NCBI GenBank assembly: GCA_900074885.1
Contig: FJUW01000021.1
Location: 1-64,000 of the forward strand
From: Rhynchosporium graminicola
Lineage: Eukaryota > Ascomycota > Leotiomycetes > Helotiales > Ploettnerulaceae
Direction: 5' to 3'
DNA: 64,000 nt
Numbering within the stretch: the stretch's first letter is position 1; each line of letters opens with the position of its first letter. Below, piece by piece: positions 11,755 to 23,107 of the stretch. The translations under genes and the position numbers were made by a program. The notes beneath the pieces were generated by a model. The model had not been told where the DNA came from, searched no databases, and saw only the letters and a list, made by a program, of their open reading frames with translations.

Positions 11755-13580
11755 ATGAAGCTCTCTGTCTTTCTGTCGGCCGCTGTCTTGCGTTCGTTCG
11801 CGGAAGCGATCACGCTCACCACCCACAATAATTCATACACGGTCGATGCCGGGTCTGCCAATTCATTCGAAGTCGTAGTCTCAAGGTCCACCTGCGATAT
11901 TACTTCTTTGAAATTTCGCGGTGTAGAGGCACAATACTCCGTCCAAGGTTCCCATATTGGATCCGGTCTTAGTTGTCATACTACGGTTACTGCTCAAGAA
12001 ATCACCAGTAAGTCGTTCATACTCTTCTTTGCTACGAAAGTTGTTAATCAATCGTTTCGAGCAGAGGGATCCACCAAGTATGTGAAAATCACATGTGATA
12101 CAGCAACTCTGACTCACTACTATGTGGTCCGAGATGCTCAAAGTGCCGTACACATGGCCACACATATCACTGCTGAGCCATCAATTGGCGAATTGAGATT
12201 CATCGCTCGCCTCAAGGGAGACGTTCTCCATACAGACGACGTTGGCCAGGCCTCGGACATTGGTGGTTACAGCAGCATAGTTGAAGGCGCCGATGTGTTC
12301 GTTGTCAATGGACAAACTCGAAGCAAGTTCTACTCGAGCCAGAGATTCATTGATGATCAAGTTCATTGCATGAGTGGAACTGATATCAAAGCCTGTATGG
12401 TTATCCCGGGCAATGGCTATGAGTCGTCCTCGGGAGGACCGTTCCACCGTGATATGTATGTCACTTTGGTCCAATCCCAACACTCATTGTGCTAACCTTC
12501 TGCTGCCAGTAATACCAACCCAACCGGCCCGTACAGCGGTCTGTACTACTACATGAATTCCGGCCACTTACAACTCGAGTCATATCGGATGGGCCTTCAT
12601 GGCGCATACTCGCTCGTATTCTTGCAATCCGGCCTCCCAGATGGCAAAATGGATCTTTCTTTTATGGGATCCCTGGGTCTCAAAGGCTGGGTAGCAGCCT
12701 CTGGACGTGGAACAGTCAAAGGCAAGGCATCTGGCATTGATGGTTCAAAATACCAGATTGTTCTACATTGGTTCAATGACGATGCGCAATACTGGTCGTA
12801 TGCCGACTCCAGTGGAAACTATGCTTCGCCGGCAATGAAGGCTGGGACGTACACTCAAGTTTTGTACCAAAGCGAGTTGAAGGTCGCCTCGAATAGTGTC
12901 ACTGTTACTGCAGGCGGCTCTACCAAAGGTCACATCGCATCGACATGGACCAAGCCCGGCTTAACATTATTCCAAATCGGCGATTGGGATGGTCTACCCA
13001 AAGGCTTCCGTAACGCCGACAAGCAAGCGCGCATGCACCCAAGTGATGCTCGTATGTCTGCTTGGGGACCGCTCACTTACACAGTTGGAACATCAGCCGT
13101 CAGCGACTTCCCCATGGCCGTCTTTCAGAGTGTCAATGACCCTATCACAGTTCATTTCAACTTGACTGCTGCTCAGGCAAGTGGCGCCGCTACGCTTCGA
13201 ATCGGCACAACGCTTAGCTTTTCTGGTGCAAGACCCCAGGTTGAAACCAACGGCAAAAACGGTACTGTCTTCCCGCAACCTATATCTATGAATTCGAGAG
13301 GTGTCACGAGAGGCGGGTATCGTGGGCGTGGTGACATTTACGATTTTCCTATCGCTTCGGGAGATTTGGTGACTGGACTGAATACAGTAAGATCAAAATG
13401 CTTTTACTCAAATCTGAGATACTGATATGAGTAGATCACCATTGGTGTCAAGTCTGGTTCTAGCGGAATCGCATCTCTCTCACCTAACTACGTAAGTCAA
13501 CTGCTGCCCGAGGCTCCTTTCCTCTTCTGCATGTGCTGACACCTCATTAGATATTTGATGCCGTTCATCTATTCCGCTAG
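11755..13580 (+). CDS. Secreted rhamnogalacturonan lyase, PL4 family, 5 exons, 535 aa
   Basis: Exons 11755-12007, 12065-12455, 12510-13386, 13435-13491 and 13551-13580. The signal peptide is about residues 1-18 (MKLSVFLSAAVLRSFAEA). The long N-terminal sandwich domain contains VVRDAQSAVHMATH, RSKFYSSQRFIDDQ and SGGPFHRDIN. The middle and C-terminal parts (SGIDGSKYQIVLHWFNDD; TWTKPGLTLFQIGDWDGLP; YIFDAVHLFR at the very end) are the fibronectin-like and CBM-like domains of PL4. The 535-aa length agrees with the roughly 530 aa usual for the family. Candidate catalytic residues are Lys172 and His234, spaced like the Lys/His pair reported for the Aspergillus aculeatus enzyme. It cleaves rhamnogalacturonan I by beta-elimination outside the cell. 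The final exon is only 30 nt but supplies a conserved end. Confidence 0.92.
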
Positions 13581-14516
13581 AAATTTTACTTCCTTTCACG
13601 CCAGATGGCATATTCTACTGTATATATTTAGTATTTGTACAAACAAAAGCGGAGAATAGCAAAGGCAGCGAAGTCTCCTTCATATTAGCATTAGCAAAAT
13701 TCATTTTTCAAGCTATGCAGAGAATGATTTGCACAAAACTTTGTGGTGTTTCGGGAAGCTCACAAGGAACCAAGACCATCAAAGATGAGGATTAGATGAA
13801 AGTATAGCTATATGTCTAGGAATAGCGGTCCTGGTAAGCGTCATAGATCCATTCATCAACTCTGAGCAGAAGACAAAGTTTTCATACCTCGTTTCCAAAA
13901 TGGGCCACAACTACCTTGTTTCCTCTCAGCTTCATCCATATAACGGAACGGTAGTAAGATATTTTAAAGAGGTCAGATTGTTCTCTATGTTTCAATTTTG
14001 ATATGAGCATACCCAATCGTAGCTCTTTGGTTCATCCAATAGAAGTTAGATGAGGTTGAGTTTTTTACCCCCTCAGCTTTGAAACATTGTTCGAAAAAAT
14101 ATCGGGATGGGTTTCATGCTAACGAAACGTACTGAAAGGAGAACAAGTGCCATCGACGAGGCTGCACAAGATGTGGGAGGTACAACAGTTTGGAAAGCTT
14201 CATCGTGAGAGATGTCCCACGGAAACAAAGGAAACACAGAAGACAACTGTCTCTCGAGAGTCGTCAGTTCGAAAGGGGAGCTTCCCCCACGCAATAAGTA
14301 ATGTCATGGCATATCTAATCCTTTCATTACTAATGCAAGGAGACCTGGGCTATATTCAGCTTTGATAAAGAAAGGTCTTCTATCTTAAAATCTGTCGATT
14401 CAACCAATATCACAAAACTGCTATTCTATTTAACCTAAGATCCCGGGGATGCCACTTGAACAAGCCAACTCGGCAACCAGCCATACTAAAACCATCATGC
14501 ATGAGCCATTGACTGC
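13581..14516. other. Convergent 3' spacer
   Basis: About 930 bases between the 3' ends of the PL4 lyase and the SDR. AT-rich, presumably both 3' UTRs. No gene seen; the short ORFs at 14073-14365 overlap on opposite strands and show no motif. Confidence 0.5.
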
Positions 14517-15368
14517 TCACATAGTCAAATCCGCCCGGAACAAATCCTTCTCCAATATCTCTGGCTTCCTCTGCACTATCTCATCGACATCCCAATTGAC
14601 CGAAACAAACCTACCAGCCAAGAGACTAGCCTCCTCACTGGCAGTCCACGCAACGAAGTCCCCTGTCAATTTCATATCAGTCTTAAGGACTGATGCCCCG
14701 AAACCAGATTTGACGTTCATGTCCGTTGCCACGACACCAGGATGGATAGAAATGAAGTGAGCTACTGTCTCAGGGATATCCGAGCCCAAGATCTCCGAAA
14801 GACGTGCAAGTGCAGCTTTGCTAGCAGCGTAAGAAGCAAGAGTTGGAACACGAATAGAGTATGCGACAAGACTATTGATCGTAAGCACCACAGCAGGTGC
14901 CGCAGCTTCACCGTACTTCAAAGCCTTTCGATGGCGGAGATATGTCTGCGTCACAAGTGCAGTCCCGTAAACATTCGTCTTGAAAACATCCCAGAAGTCA
15001 TCTAGATTCGCATCCACAAAATTCACCGGCTCGGCTAGTAGGCCTGCGTTATTGACGAGTACATCAGGCGATACGTCGAGTGAGTTGAAGAGCGCTTCGA
15101 CATCGAATTTCGATGCGATGTCTACTTTGCGATAAATCACTCTGGTGTTCTTGAAGTTGGATAGGGAGGCGGCTGTGCTGCGGAGTTTGGCTTCTGTACG
15201 TCCGACGAGGATGATGTTTGAGACATTTGCTTGAGCGAAAGACTTTGCGATTCCGGCGCCGATTCCGTAACCTCCTCCTGTGATGAGGATTGTTTTACCG
15301 CTGAATTCTGCCGAGAGGAGCGTGGGATCGAGGCGAGGGTATGGGTTAAAGTGTTCTTTGATTGCCAT
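14517..15368 (-). CDS. Classical short-chain dehydrogenase/reductase, 283 aa
   Basis: Intronless. All classical SDR landmarks are visible: the TGGGYGIG cofactor loop (residues 30-37), NNAG (106-109), catalytic Ser about 166 (NSLVAY) and YAASK (Tyr180, Lys184), then HPGVVATDM. The segment LVGRTEAK after the second strand, with a basic residue, favours NADP(H). It should reduce or oxidise a carbonyl/alcohol in the cytosol; the substrate is unknown. It is transcribed divergently from the aldo-keto reductase across 616 bp and faces the PL4 gene tail to tail, so a role in processing pectin-derived sugars is conceivable but only inferred. Confidence 0.88.
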   Translation of the reverse strand: MAIKEHFNPYPRLDPTLLSAEFSGKTILITGGGYGIGAGIAKSFAQANVSNIILVGRTEAKLRSTAASLSNFKNTRVIYRKVDIASKFDVEALFNSLDVSPDVLVNNAGLLAEPVNFVDANLDDFWDVFKTNVYGTALVTQTYLRHRKALKYGEAAAPAVVLTINSLVAYSIRVPTLASYAASKAALARLSEILGSDIPETVAHFISIHPGVVATDMNVKSGFGASVLKTDMKLTGDFVAWTASEEASLLAGRFVSVNWDVDEIVQRKPEILEKDLFRADLTM

Positions 15369-15984
15369 TGTGAAAGCGGCAGTTTGGCAATGTGAGCTTT
15401 AATTTTACGAGTTTTCCGTATTGGCGAATGGTTCGAGTGACTGATGAAGAGTAAGTGGTTTTACGAATTGAAGTTTCGGGGCTCAAAGGTTCTGATATAT
15501 ATTCCTCCGAGAGTAGGATTCATAATTCTATGTCCGTGGAGATACATAACAAAGCCGACTACACAGCTGCATGACATCTAGATCCGGAAATAAAGTGAAG
15601 ATCTCTAGTATCCTGATTATCAACCAATTGCTGAGCTTACAAAGAATATTTCTCTGGATCGCTTACCAACAAGTCGGTACTCGTCGAGTTAAACGACATC
15701 AACTTGGCGGCTGGTTGGATTATTTGGATCTGCCGTCCAGAACCCATACTTGATCGACCTGTTTGAATATCTGCTTCCATAACCCGGAAGTTTCAATAAA
15801 TAGTAAACAAGGTTCTCTTTCATTCCGTCTGTTGGGACTCACAATCACAGAGATTTGATCGCATTTTGGAACAATCCGATCGTGTCAGTCACGTGACCAT
15901 ATTAGTAAGCCATGAAATGTATGCATCAACCTTGAAAAGCTTTAGATGTAGTAGTGAGATGTCTTGGACTTGAACCATCCAGAA
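15369..15984. promoter_or_regulatory. Divergent promoter region of SDR and aldo-keto reductase
   Basis: The 616 bases separate two ATGs on opposite strands, so it must serve both promoters. It is AT-leaning with no unmistakable operator. The frame of the aldo-keto reductase is open from TTG 15964, but the first ATG is 15985. Confidence 0.5.
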
Positions 15985-16884
15985 ATGACGCCTCATATCA
16001 GCTTTAGCATGACCTATAAAGCCCATAGTGTAATACCGTCCGTTGGTCTGGGAACGTTCCGTCTCAAGCACGACACCATGAAGCCTGTCATCCGTAAAGC
16101 CATCCAACTTGGGTATCGTCACATCGACACAGCAGCTATCTACCACAACGAAGCGGAAATCGGCGAGGTTCTCGAAGAACTTTACGCGTCGCCTAACATC
16201 ATTCTATCTCGTTCAGAACTGTGGATTACATCGAAACTTTCTCCCTACGACATGAAAACTCCACGCGAAGCATTACTCAAAACACTTTCAGAACTTCAAA
16301 CATCTTATCTAGATTTGTATCTGATCCATTGGCCTGCAATGGCTAGATTACCAGTGACTAGTCCACAGAACAAGAGGTTACGTCTTGAAGCTTGGAAAGC
16401 CCTGAACGAAGCCAAAGAAGAAGGTCTAGTGAGGCATATTGGAGTTTCAAACTTCACGGTCGAGCATCTGAAAGAGCTGAGTGAGACGCCTTGGGGTATC
16501 AGAAATGCTTTTGTGCAGATGGAAATTCACCCTTGGTACTGGGGAGATGCGGCGGAAATTCGAAAGGTGTTTTTAAAGCAGAACTTGACGATGGTGGGGT
16601 ACGCGCTGCTCGCCGAGGGGAAATTAATGCAGGCTGATTGTCCTGTGGTCTTTGACTTGATCTCAGAGCGGAGTGGATTAACAAAAGTTCAAGTAGTTTT
16701 GGCATGGGCTCTGAGGAAGGGCTGGTATGTTTTGGCGAAGAGTGAAGATGAAGAACATCTGCGACAAAATTTGGAAGCTTCAACTTTAGCTGAGAAACTG
16801 ACAGCCAATGATATTGTCGCGATCGACGAAGTTTCTTTACAAGGAGAAGATAAACGCTGCTGGGATCCTAGGCTTGTTGAATAA
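15985..16884 (+). CDS. Aldo-keto reductase, 299 aa
   Basis: Single exon, with the (beta/alpha)8 AKR pattern. The catalytic tetrad is complete: Asp48 and Tyr53 in HIDTAAIYHNE, Lys84 in WITSKL and His115 in LIHWP. IGVSNF and the C-terminal WALRKGWYVLAKSEDEEHLRQN supply the NADP(H)-binding side; the usual IPKS is replaced by LAKS. It is likely an NADPH-dependent reductase of aldehydes or sugars. Its divergence from an SDR and closeness to the PL4 lyase are compatible with sugar or uronic-acid metabolism, but sequence alone does not set the substrate. I take ATG 15985 as the start because it gives the normal AKR N-terminus. Confidence 0.9.
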   Translation: MTPHISFSMTYKAHSVIPSVGLGTFRLKHDTMKPVIRKAIQLGYRHIDTAAIYHNEAEIGEVLEELYASPNIILSRSELWITSKLSPYDMKTPREALLKTLSELQTSYLDLYLIHWPAMARLPVTSPQNKRLRLEAWKALNEAKEEGLVRHIGVSNFTVEHLKELSETPWGIRNAFVQMEIHPWYWGDAAEIRKVFLKQNLTMVGYALLAEGKLMQADCPVVFDLISERSGLTKVQVVLAWALRKGWYVLAKSEDEEHLRQNLEASTLAEKLTANDIVAIDEVSLQGEDKRCWDPRLVE

Positions 16885-17679
16885 GCATCACCGATCAGGC
16901 CCATAACAAAAGTAAAGTACAAATATGATCGATCCAGGATTCTGAGCAGTTCCCCGACGTGAAAAGGCATGCCACAACGCATTCTCAGTTAGAATTGGGA
17001 CATGTAATACCGCACCGCGCCCTCCGGAATGTCTTTGTACAGATCATTGGGACTTCGCTCAAACAGCTCCCTTGATGTTTGCTACTTGCTCCTCGGCCCA
17101 AGGTCGTATCTCGTCTCTCTTCGAAGAAGACTTTGCAATATCTGCTGCTTCGACCTGGTTTTGTGGCAACTTCAACACTCTCCTGGAGTCCCCAAAGCTT
17201 ATGAAGGAGACAACGTTTCTGCCATCCCGCGATGTCGGTATGTGAGCCATCTACACTACGAAGTGAGGTACCGCTATCATCGAGTCTCGTGTCAGCGAAA
17301 GAAAAGCTTGTCACCATGCTAATTCGTTTCCGGGCGTTCGTAGCTCCTAGAGCAGCGTGCGCGAGGTGCGCTCCTTACAGCGAGACTGCACCTCCCATCT
17401 TAGCATGGCGGGCTTTCAATGCCGAACCTTTTTCAATTACAACAGCGGTCTCGCTACCGTCTATCATCCTGGGATATTATTTGGCCTGTTGATTTGGAAG
17501 GCGAAATAGTGAAAGTCGTGGATCATGGGAGGAACTGTTATTTGAAACATGGGATACATTATTATGTTCCGTGTCTGCACTGCCGACCTGGGGAAGGCTG
17601 AATTGTTCATTGTACAGCTAATATATTAACGAATAAGTAGCTCTCACATACATGGTTACAATCATTAACGATTTTCAGA
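16885..17679. other. Spacer with decayed coding sequence, unassigned
   Basis: Protein-like frames appear and break off on both strands. A minus frame at 17059-17250 reads as a hydrophilic helix-forming segment (DSRRVLKLPQNQVEAADIAK), and plus frames run 17232-17492. None assembles into a gene, and I recognise no family. It leads into the plus-strand fossil that follows. Confidence 0.35.
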
Positions 17680-17964
17680 GGTCTTGGTAACGGTATCATT
17701 CACACTGGCGGATACGTTGCCGCTGGTGTAAACGTCCCTCATTCCAAAGCAGCCCAGATGGCACCCTTCGTGGTTACGATACAGATGATCTAGGGGAAAG
17801 GGGGTTTGGGGGTTGTCGGAAGTCAATATTCAGGAGGCGTCTACGCCAATATCTTCATAGAGGAGTTGGCAATGGCACTAGAAGACAATCCGACTGTTCA
17901 ACTCATCGACGTGCTCTTCAACTCCGTCAAATCAACCTCGATACCAGTGTGGGGAACAGTATAA
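17680..17964 (+). pseudogene. Gene fragment with an internal stop, unknown family
   Basis: A 95-codon frame, interrupted by one TAG near 17791, follows an intron-like 3' end (ATTAACGATTTTCAG at 17664-17678). The translation looks like genuine protein, with Gly-rich GLGNGIIHTGGYVAAGV, then SQYSGGVYANIFIEELAMAL and DVLFNSVKSTSIPVWGTV. I do not recognise it. The premature stop and the lack of a clean 5' exon argue for a decayed gene rather than a working one. Confidence 0.4.
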
Positions 17965-18074
17965 AGAACTAATATCAATACTGCAGTAGAAACGCCCCGG
18001 AAACCTGAGCCTTTCGGAATACACTGATATTTTATAATTTGACAAAGTCAGATCGTTTTTTTCTTATTTCTGCA

Positions 18075-18270
18075 ATGGCTAGCATTGTCCCTTACTTTTC
18101 AATAATTTGGTATTTGTCAAATCAGACGATGAAGTAAGTGCATTCTCGCTCTTGAAAGCGAACAAAATATCTGACAGCTCTACAGTAACAGTCAGAACCT
18201 GATTGAGGAGCACGGCAAGCTCGAAGGAAAGATTGAATTCATGTACAGGGCTACATCTGACGAGGGTTAG
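18075..18270 (+). CDS. Possible two-exon mini-ORF (47 aa), more likely part of a decayed gene
   Basis: ATG 18075 opens a frame to 18133. A well-formed 52-nt intron (GTAAGT, CTGAC branch-like sequence, TACAG) spans 18134-18185, and the frame resumes at 18186 to a TAG at 18268. The second exon reads NSQNLIEEHGKLEGKIEFMY. Just downstream, 18290-18419 stays open in two frames with protein-like content, one ending SEEELIYRFALDSF. The splice signals suggest a real former gene here; no family recognised. Confidence 0.3.
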
Positions 18271-18994
18271 CCACGACTAGGCTAGGTGCCATACAGCAGA
18301 ACAAGGACTTCAAAAGGAAGCAAAGCGAACGTTCCCAACATTCAGAGAAGGATTCGGAGCAGAGCATCATTGTATCAGAAGAGGAACTTATCTATAGATT
18401 CGCACTGGACAGCTTTTAATATTTGTTAGTTTGATCATTACTTACACCGACTTTCCTTTAAATTCGTAATAGGTTTACAAATGAAATACCTTCCACTCTG
18501 CACGTGATAAATCTGCGTTTCCTATTGATGCAAATAGAATCATTAGCTATCGTAACGGCGATTTCGTGTTATATAAGTCCATTCTTTGCTCGACGCTATT
18601 GAAACGAAATCTTGAGAAAGCAAGATCTCTACATTTCACTATATGAGGATTTAGTAGGAAATCAATTTTCACCCTAAAGTAAATGATCTTCCAAAGAGTC
18701 TTATCTTCGAATCATTCTTCTCGAAGCAGAACAAAACATAATAGACTACCTAACTAGGCGGATGGCCAAGCGATTACCGGCAGGGGCAAAGTCGCTAACC
18801 TAGAATTAGATAGCTTACCATCAGCCTTGCGACAGCATTCTCGGCCTTGTCTCAAGTCGCGTCAACTATTTGCAGCAATATAGATTCTGCAACTTCAGAG
18901 CTCAACAAGGGCTAGAGACACTATATGATGTTTGGAAATACATGATTGCGCATATACACAGCTGCAACTACCAGCTGCGTCTGCGCTGCTTTCA
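18271..18994. other. Spacer, promoter side of the PCI gene
   Basis: The first 150 bases carry the coding-like tail described for the preceding entry. The rest (18420-18994) is AT-rich and shows no gene; it should contain the promoter and leader of the PCI protein. The PCI frame is open upstream to about 18932 without an ATG. Confidence 0.4.
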
Positions 18995-20772
18995 ATGGCT
19001 GTCCTCGATCAATTCCTCGCCTCCATCCTCGGCTTCCTCAAGACGAAAGACGCCGTCAAGCTACAGAGCTTCTTCCAAGTCGAACCTCCGTTACCCGCCG
19101 AATATCAACAGTTGAGTCAGGAGCTCAGGTCGTCGTGGAGCCATGGGAAGAAGCTTGAGCAACATATCGAGAGACTCCTTCCGTTCAACGACGATGATAA
19201 TTCTGAGGAAGGAGGGGCATGGGCAGGTTTCCTGGCATTCACACAAGAATATCTCGAGTTCTGGAAGGATGTCAACTTCGAAGATCTTGTTTCAACTCAT
19301 GTGAAGCTGTCCGCTCTAATCGTGTGCGTATCTTTCTATCTCCACGTCTGAATATTGATTCTAACGCTGATGTGTGTAGTTCTTGTAATACGGCCATGTC
19401 AAATGCAACCTACGGATCAGTAATGCTCCCTACTTCGATACAACTTTGCTCAAGTTTAGCAAGACTCGCTATAATGCTCGACAAAAGACCTGACCTGACG
19501 CGAAGGATGGTGGAAGTAAAAGACGTAGATCAAGGAGAGAAGAAAACGTTAGTAGAGAGCACTGCGGAAACTATACAAAGGGCGTTCACGTTATGCTTGA
19601 ACGAGAGAACGACGAGCAGGAACGGCATTGGACGAGATGGTAAGCCCGAAGGGAAGAAGATCGGAATATACTCGTTTGCGAACATGGTTCTCAAGTTACT
19701 TTTCAAAGTATAACTCCTACGCCGCACTTCGATGCTACCAGTCTAATGTACTTCGCAGAGTCGGAAAACTTCATTGGCAAAACAACTTTTCACAAACATC
19801 GTGGCCGCGTCGCCGCCTCTGGGGCTCTATCCCGCAGCCCAGCGGGTGACATACCTTTATTATCTTGGACGGTATCATTTCGCAACTGGCCACTTCTACT
19901 ACGCGCAACAATGTCTCCAGTCTGCATATGATCAATGTCACAATCAGTGTATCAAGCAACGTCGAGCGATTCTTATATACCTAGTCTCATCAAACTTGAT
20001 TCTTGGTCGCCTTCCCTCCCAAGCATTTGCCGGCCGGCCAGAATCGGATATTCTAGAAAAGTTTATACCAATAGCGAACGCCATTCGGAAAGGAAACATG
20101 CCAGAGTTTAAACGAGCTTTAGGACCGGAATCTGGAAACGAAAGATGGTTTTTTGAGCACGGGATTCTATTGCAGCTACAATCCAGATGCGAGGTCCTGG
20201 TCTGGCGCTCATTAGCTCGCCGGGTCTTTTTACTTACCTACAACTTTCCGTGGGATCCAGCTTCCAAAAAAGCTCCCACGCTGAGCCTAGACGACGTAGT
20301 TGTAGCTGTCCAATTCTGCCAGAAACTTCTGGAGGGGTGGCAGAAACCAGCTGATCCACATGCGTTTATGCAATCCGGTCGCACACATGTCAATGCGATG
20401 TTCATGCAAGTCCCGGATCTTGTGCCTCCACGAACTGGCCCGAAAGATCTTTTAATTGGACGCGGCATGATATTTGGCAACAAGAAGCCTGAACTAGTTG
20501 ACGTTGAACCCATCATTGCAAGTCTTATTCAGCAAGGCTTGCTCTACGGCTTCATCAGCCACACGCAGGGCAAATTTGCTATTATCGGAGCAAAGCAAAA
20601 GGGTGGACCACTGCAAGCTGGATTTCCACCTGTATGGGAGGTACTTCACGAGAGAGCAGTCTCGGAAAATAGGGAGGCTGAGTGTCCTGGGTGGGTTCAG
20701 AGGGAGAAGACGCTGGGCATGGGAGGAGTGGTTAACCTGTCAGGTGCACGACCAGCCGGTGAGAATAGCTGA
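18995..20772 (+). CDS. PCI-domain protein of the Csn12/Thp1 (PCID2) family, 3 exons, 556 aa
   Basis: Exons 18995-19323, 19380-19707 and 19759-20772; introns of 56 and 51 nt. Homologues have the helical-repeat TPR-like middle (here LYPAAQRVTYLYYLGRYHFATG, YAQQCLQSAYDQC) followed by a PCI winged-helix end. That end is clear near the C-terminus: DVEPIIASLIQQGLLYGFISH, then QGKFAIIGAKQKGG and FPPVWEVL. Family members are the fungal COP9 signalosome-associated Csn12 and the TREX-2 subunit Thp1, so the role is in mRNA export, splicing-linked complexes or signalosome association in the nucleus. Distinguishing Csn12 from Thp1 needs a phylogeny. The length exceeds that of yeast Csn12, mainly at the N-terminus. 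Confidence 0.85.
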
Positions 20773-21320
20773 TACTGTCTGCACACTGGGGTGCGATAGT
20801 CTCCACACTCAGAACGAACGATATTTCGATCTTGTCACAAAGGCGAAGAGCGTGGAAGCGTCATCGTGATGAGTTTGGTATGGAAGGAATACATTTCATA
20901 CGAAATGTGCTGGGCAAGACATCAAAGGTGCTCTCATCAGCATTGCATGACCAGGTGTACAAGTCTGCCACTCAAGCAGCGCAAACAACATCTGATCAAA
21001 TTTCATGTCCCCTTCAGCCTTTCGATTGACTTCCCGATCTCAGCTTGTCAGGACATGTTGGCTTTCAAACACGCAACCATCCAGCATTCGCCTACCACCT
21101 CAAATCGCACTACTCCCTCTTGACCATTGATTTCGTCAGTGTCATCCCCACACAGCGAAATTCTCACTGTGATGCCCTCCCTCGATCGCGCTCGAATTCG
21201 TCATGTAGTTACCGCTTCGTTCTGACATGTGGCTGGGAAGCCTTGTCACCCAGAGACTCCGATCTGTCTCCGTCGAATCGACCTTACCTGCACCCAGCCG
21301 TACCAAATGGTCCTATCGTT
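20773..21320. other. Spacer 3' of the PCI gene
   Basis: About 550 bases. A plus frame near 20832-21029 reads as a plausible helix (RNVLGKTSKVLSSALHDQVY) but lacks context. The complementary strand may instead be the far end of the ghost gene that follows. No feature can be assigned. Confidence 0.35.
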
Positions 21321-22053
21321 TTACTCCGTCCTCTTGCACCACTCTGTATGTTGAGGATGCTCCTCGCCAATATCTTTCTCTTTGGGAAACAATTCCCTGC
21401 CTTCTTCATCATTGGTAGACTTCTCATCGGTGCTGATCCTCTTCTTCTCCTCCTGCTCTCCCACTTCAGCCATGGCCCCCAACTCCTTCCGCATCTCTAT
21501 CTCTATCTCCTTGATACCCTCAATTCGTTTCGTCCAAATGGAATCATAATGGCCTCTCTTGGAAGCATGAACAGCTTCCGCTCCAATATGCTTCTAAACA
21601 AGCAATCCTTCTCCAGCATAATCACATATGTGCTATTGCTCCTAGCCAAGGACATTCCTAATAACACTCAAAACGTTCTTGAGCTTAGTCCCAGTAATAG
21701 CCCACACTCTCCAAGGCTTCCCACGACCCTCTTCAATCCACTCACCGCCCGGCGCACCAGGCGCCTTTGAATCGAGACTCATTCCTTCATTCTAAACCCG
21801 AAATGAACTGTTTCATCTTCGACTACTCGTCTTTTAGACCAAACCGAGCTTGATCGGACTGTCGCACAAAGCCTTCTTGCCATATTCACGAAGGATATGA
21901 TTAATCACTTCATCGTAAAGATCCTTTGTGGTTCTCGGAGAAATGATAGACGTGAGCGCTGCAGTGAATCCATGAGAGGCGGTGAACGCACATGTTAAGA
22001 CTCTATGCCTGCGCGGAAGAGGCGCGATGGGATGTGCTTCTTACTGAGAGCAT
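21321..22053 (-). pseudogene. Ghost gene with six C-to-T-type stop codons
   Basis: A single minus-strand frame runs 225 codons from 21995 to the TAA at 21323 and stays protein-like throughout (SIISPRTTKDLYDEVINHIL; WIEEGRGKPWRVWAITGTKL; HYDSIWTKRIEGIKEIEIEM). It is broken by six in-frame stops (one TAA, one TGA, four TAG). Each can be derived from CAA, CGA or CAG by one C-to-T change, as RIP or cytosine deamination would produce. Upstream, in another frame, an ATG at 22053 begins a basic Ser/Arg-rich start (MLSVRSTSHRASSAQA), suggesting a targeting peptide. I do not recognise the family. Confidence 0.55.
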
Positions 22054-23107
22054 AGTGCTAGCTGGCGGTGCATAAGCCTGGTAGGTGAGCCGTAAAACTG
22101 AGTCCTGGAGTGTGAGGAGTTGGCGACGTTGATTTATGATCCGAGACTAGTTGGCGTGGTGTGAAAAAGCTTGGGAGAATGGAGCTTATCTTCATATCTG
22201 TAAGACGGCTTCCTTAGGATGTGTTACCTCTGCGCTTTGTTTAAGGCTTACTTCTTCAAGAAGTCTCCTGCTAACGATTGTAAATGCAATTAAAGGCATC
22301 ACCTTCGTCCGGCACAATATACCTTGTCGTCCTTCAATGTGTCAATGGGAGCATCTTTTAGTCAACAATGGGCCATTTATACTGCTTTAAAAAATGCTAA
22401 CAAACGTTCTGTCAAAGCCACTCTTTCACTGTTTTCATTCCACGTCTTTCTTTTGCTTGAAGTCTCACATTTCGATATTAGGACCTCAAAGCGCCAAGAA
22501 ACTTTAGATAGTCTTTCAGTTTATTTGCCTTCTCTAGGTATGTGCCATTCCCTTCTCTCTCCCAATTCTGACATGAATAACTTGGTGCCACTCGAACGAG
22601 GGACCTAGCGCACTATCCCAGATTTACTTTCGTCGAGAAATTCTTTGTACAATCCCTCCCTGAAACACTCCCCATTGCCACAATATGGATTATCTGGCTT
22701 TCCATGGTCTTATTTTAGGGACAAGAAAGTGTTATGATGGAAAAGAGACAGGTTTCTGCAAAAGTACCATTTAGTAGGACCGAGACTTTCTGGATTACAG
22801 GAACTCTGTTTTGCGTAGGAAATGCGAGCTTTTCTTCGAAACTGATCCTTGATTTAGGTGGCTGAAGGCTGATACATGAAGGTAACAAGATCGTTGTTGT
22901 GAATAAAAAGGCTTTGTTGAGACCCATTCTCTATCTCGAAGAGAACAGTCCACGAGTATCTGGAGGAAGACTCGAAGAGCTTGAGCCAGCGTCGGAGATG
23001 TAAGCAGTGTTATCGCGGATTGGATCAAGGCCAGTTTTCTTTGCCTCCTCGCTCGATACCCTCGGTTTCTTTCTCGTCTTTGGTTCATGCTTGTCGCTCT
23101 GACTCCT
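22054..23107. other. Spacer, about 1.05 kb
   Basis: No gene recognised. Short ORFs on both strands (22151-22390, 22324-22608, 22795-23169) have no motif. It presumably includes the 3' UTR of the minus-strand gene to the right. Confidence 0.45.

Noticed and set aside
6496..16884. Secondary-metabolite gene cluster
   Set aside because: GNAT, SDR and AKR genes are present, but no polyketide synthase, peptide synthetase, terpene cyclase, P450, transporter or cluster regulator was seen.
21045..21770. 241-codon plus-strand ORF
   Set aside because: It has no proper start and is the antisense of a frame with better protein character (the ghost gene).
22580..22625. TTCGAGTGG-type tRNA-like string on the minus strand
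   Set aside because: Only a T-loop-like word; the remaining cloverleaf is absent.
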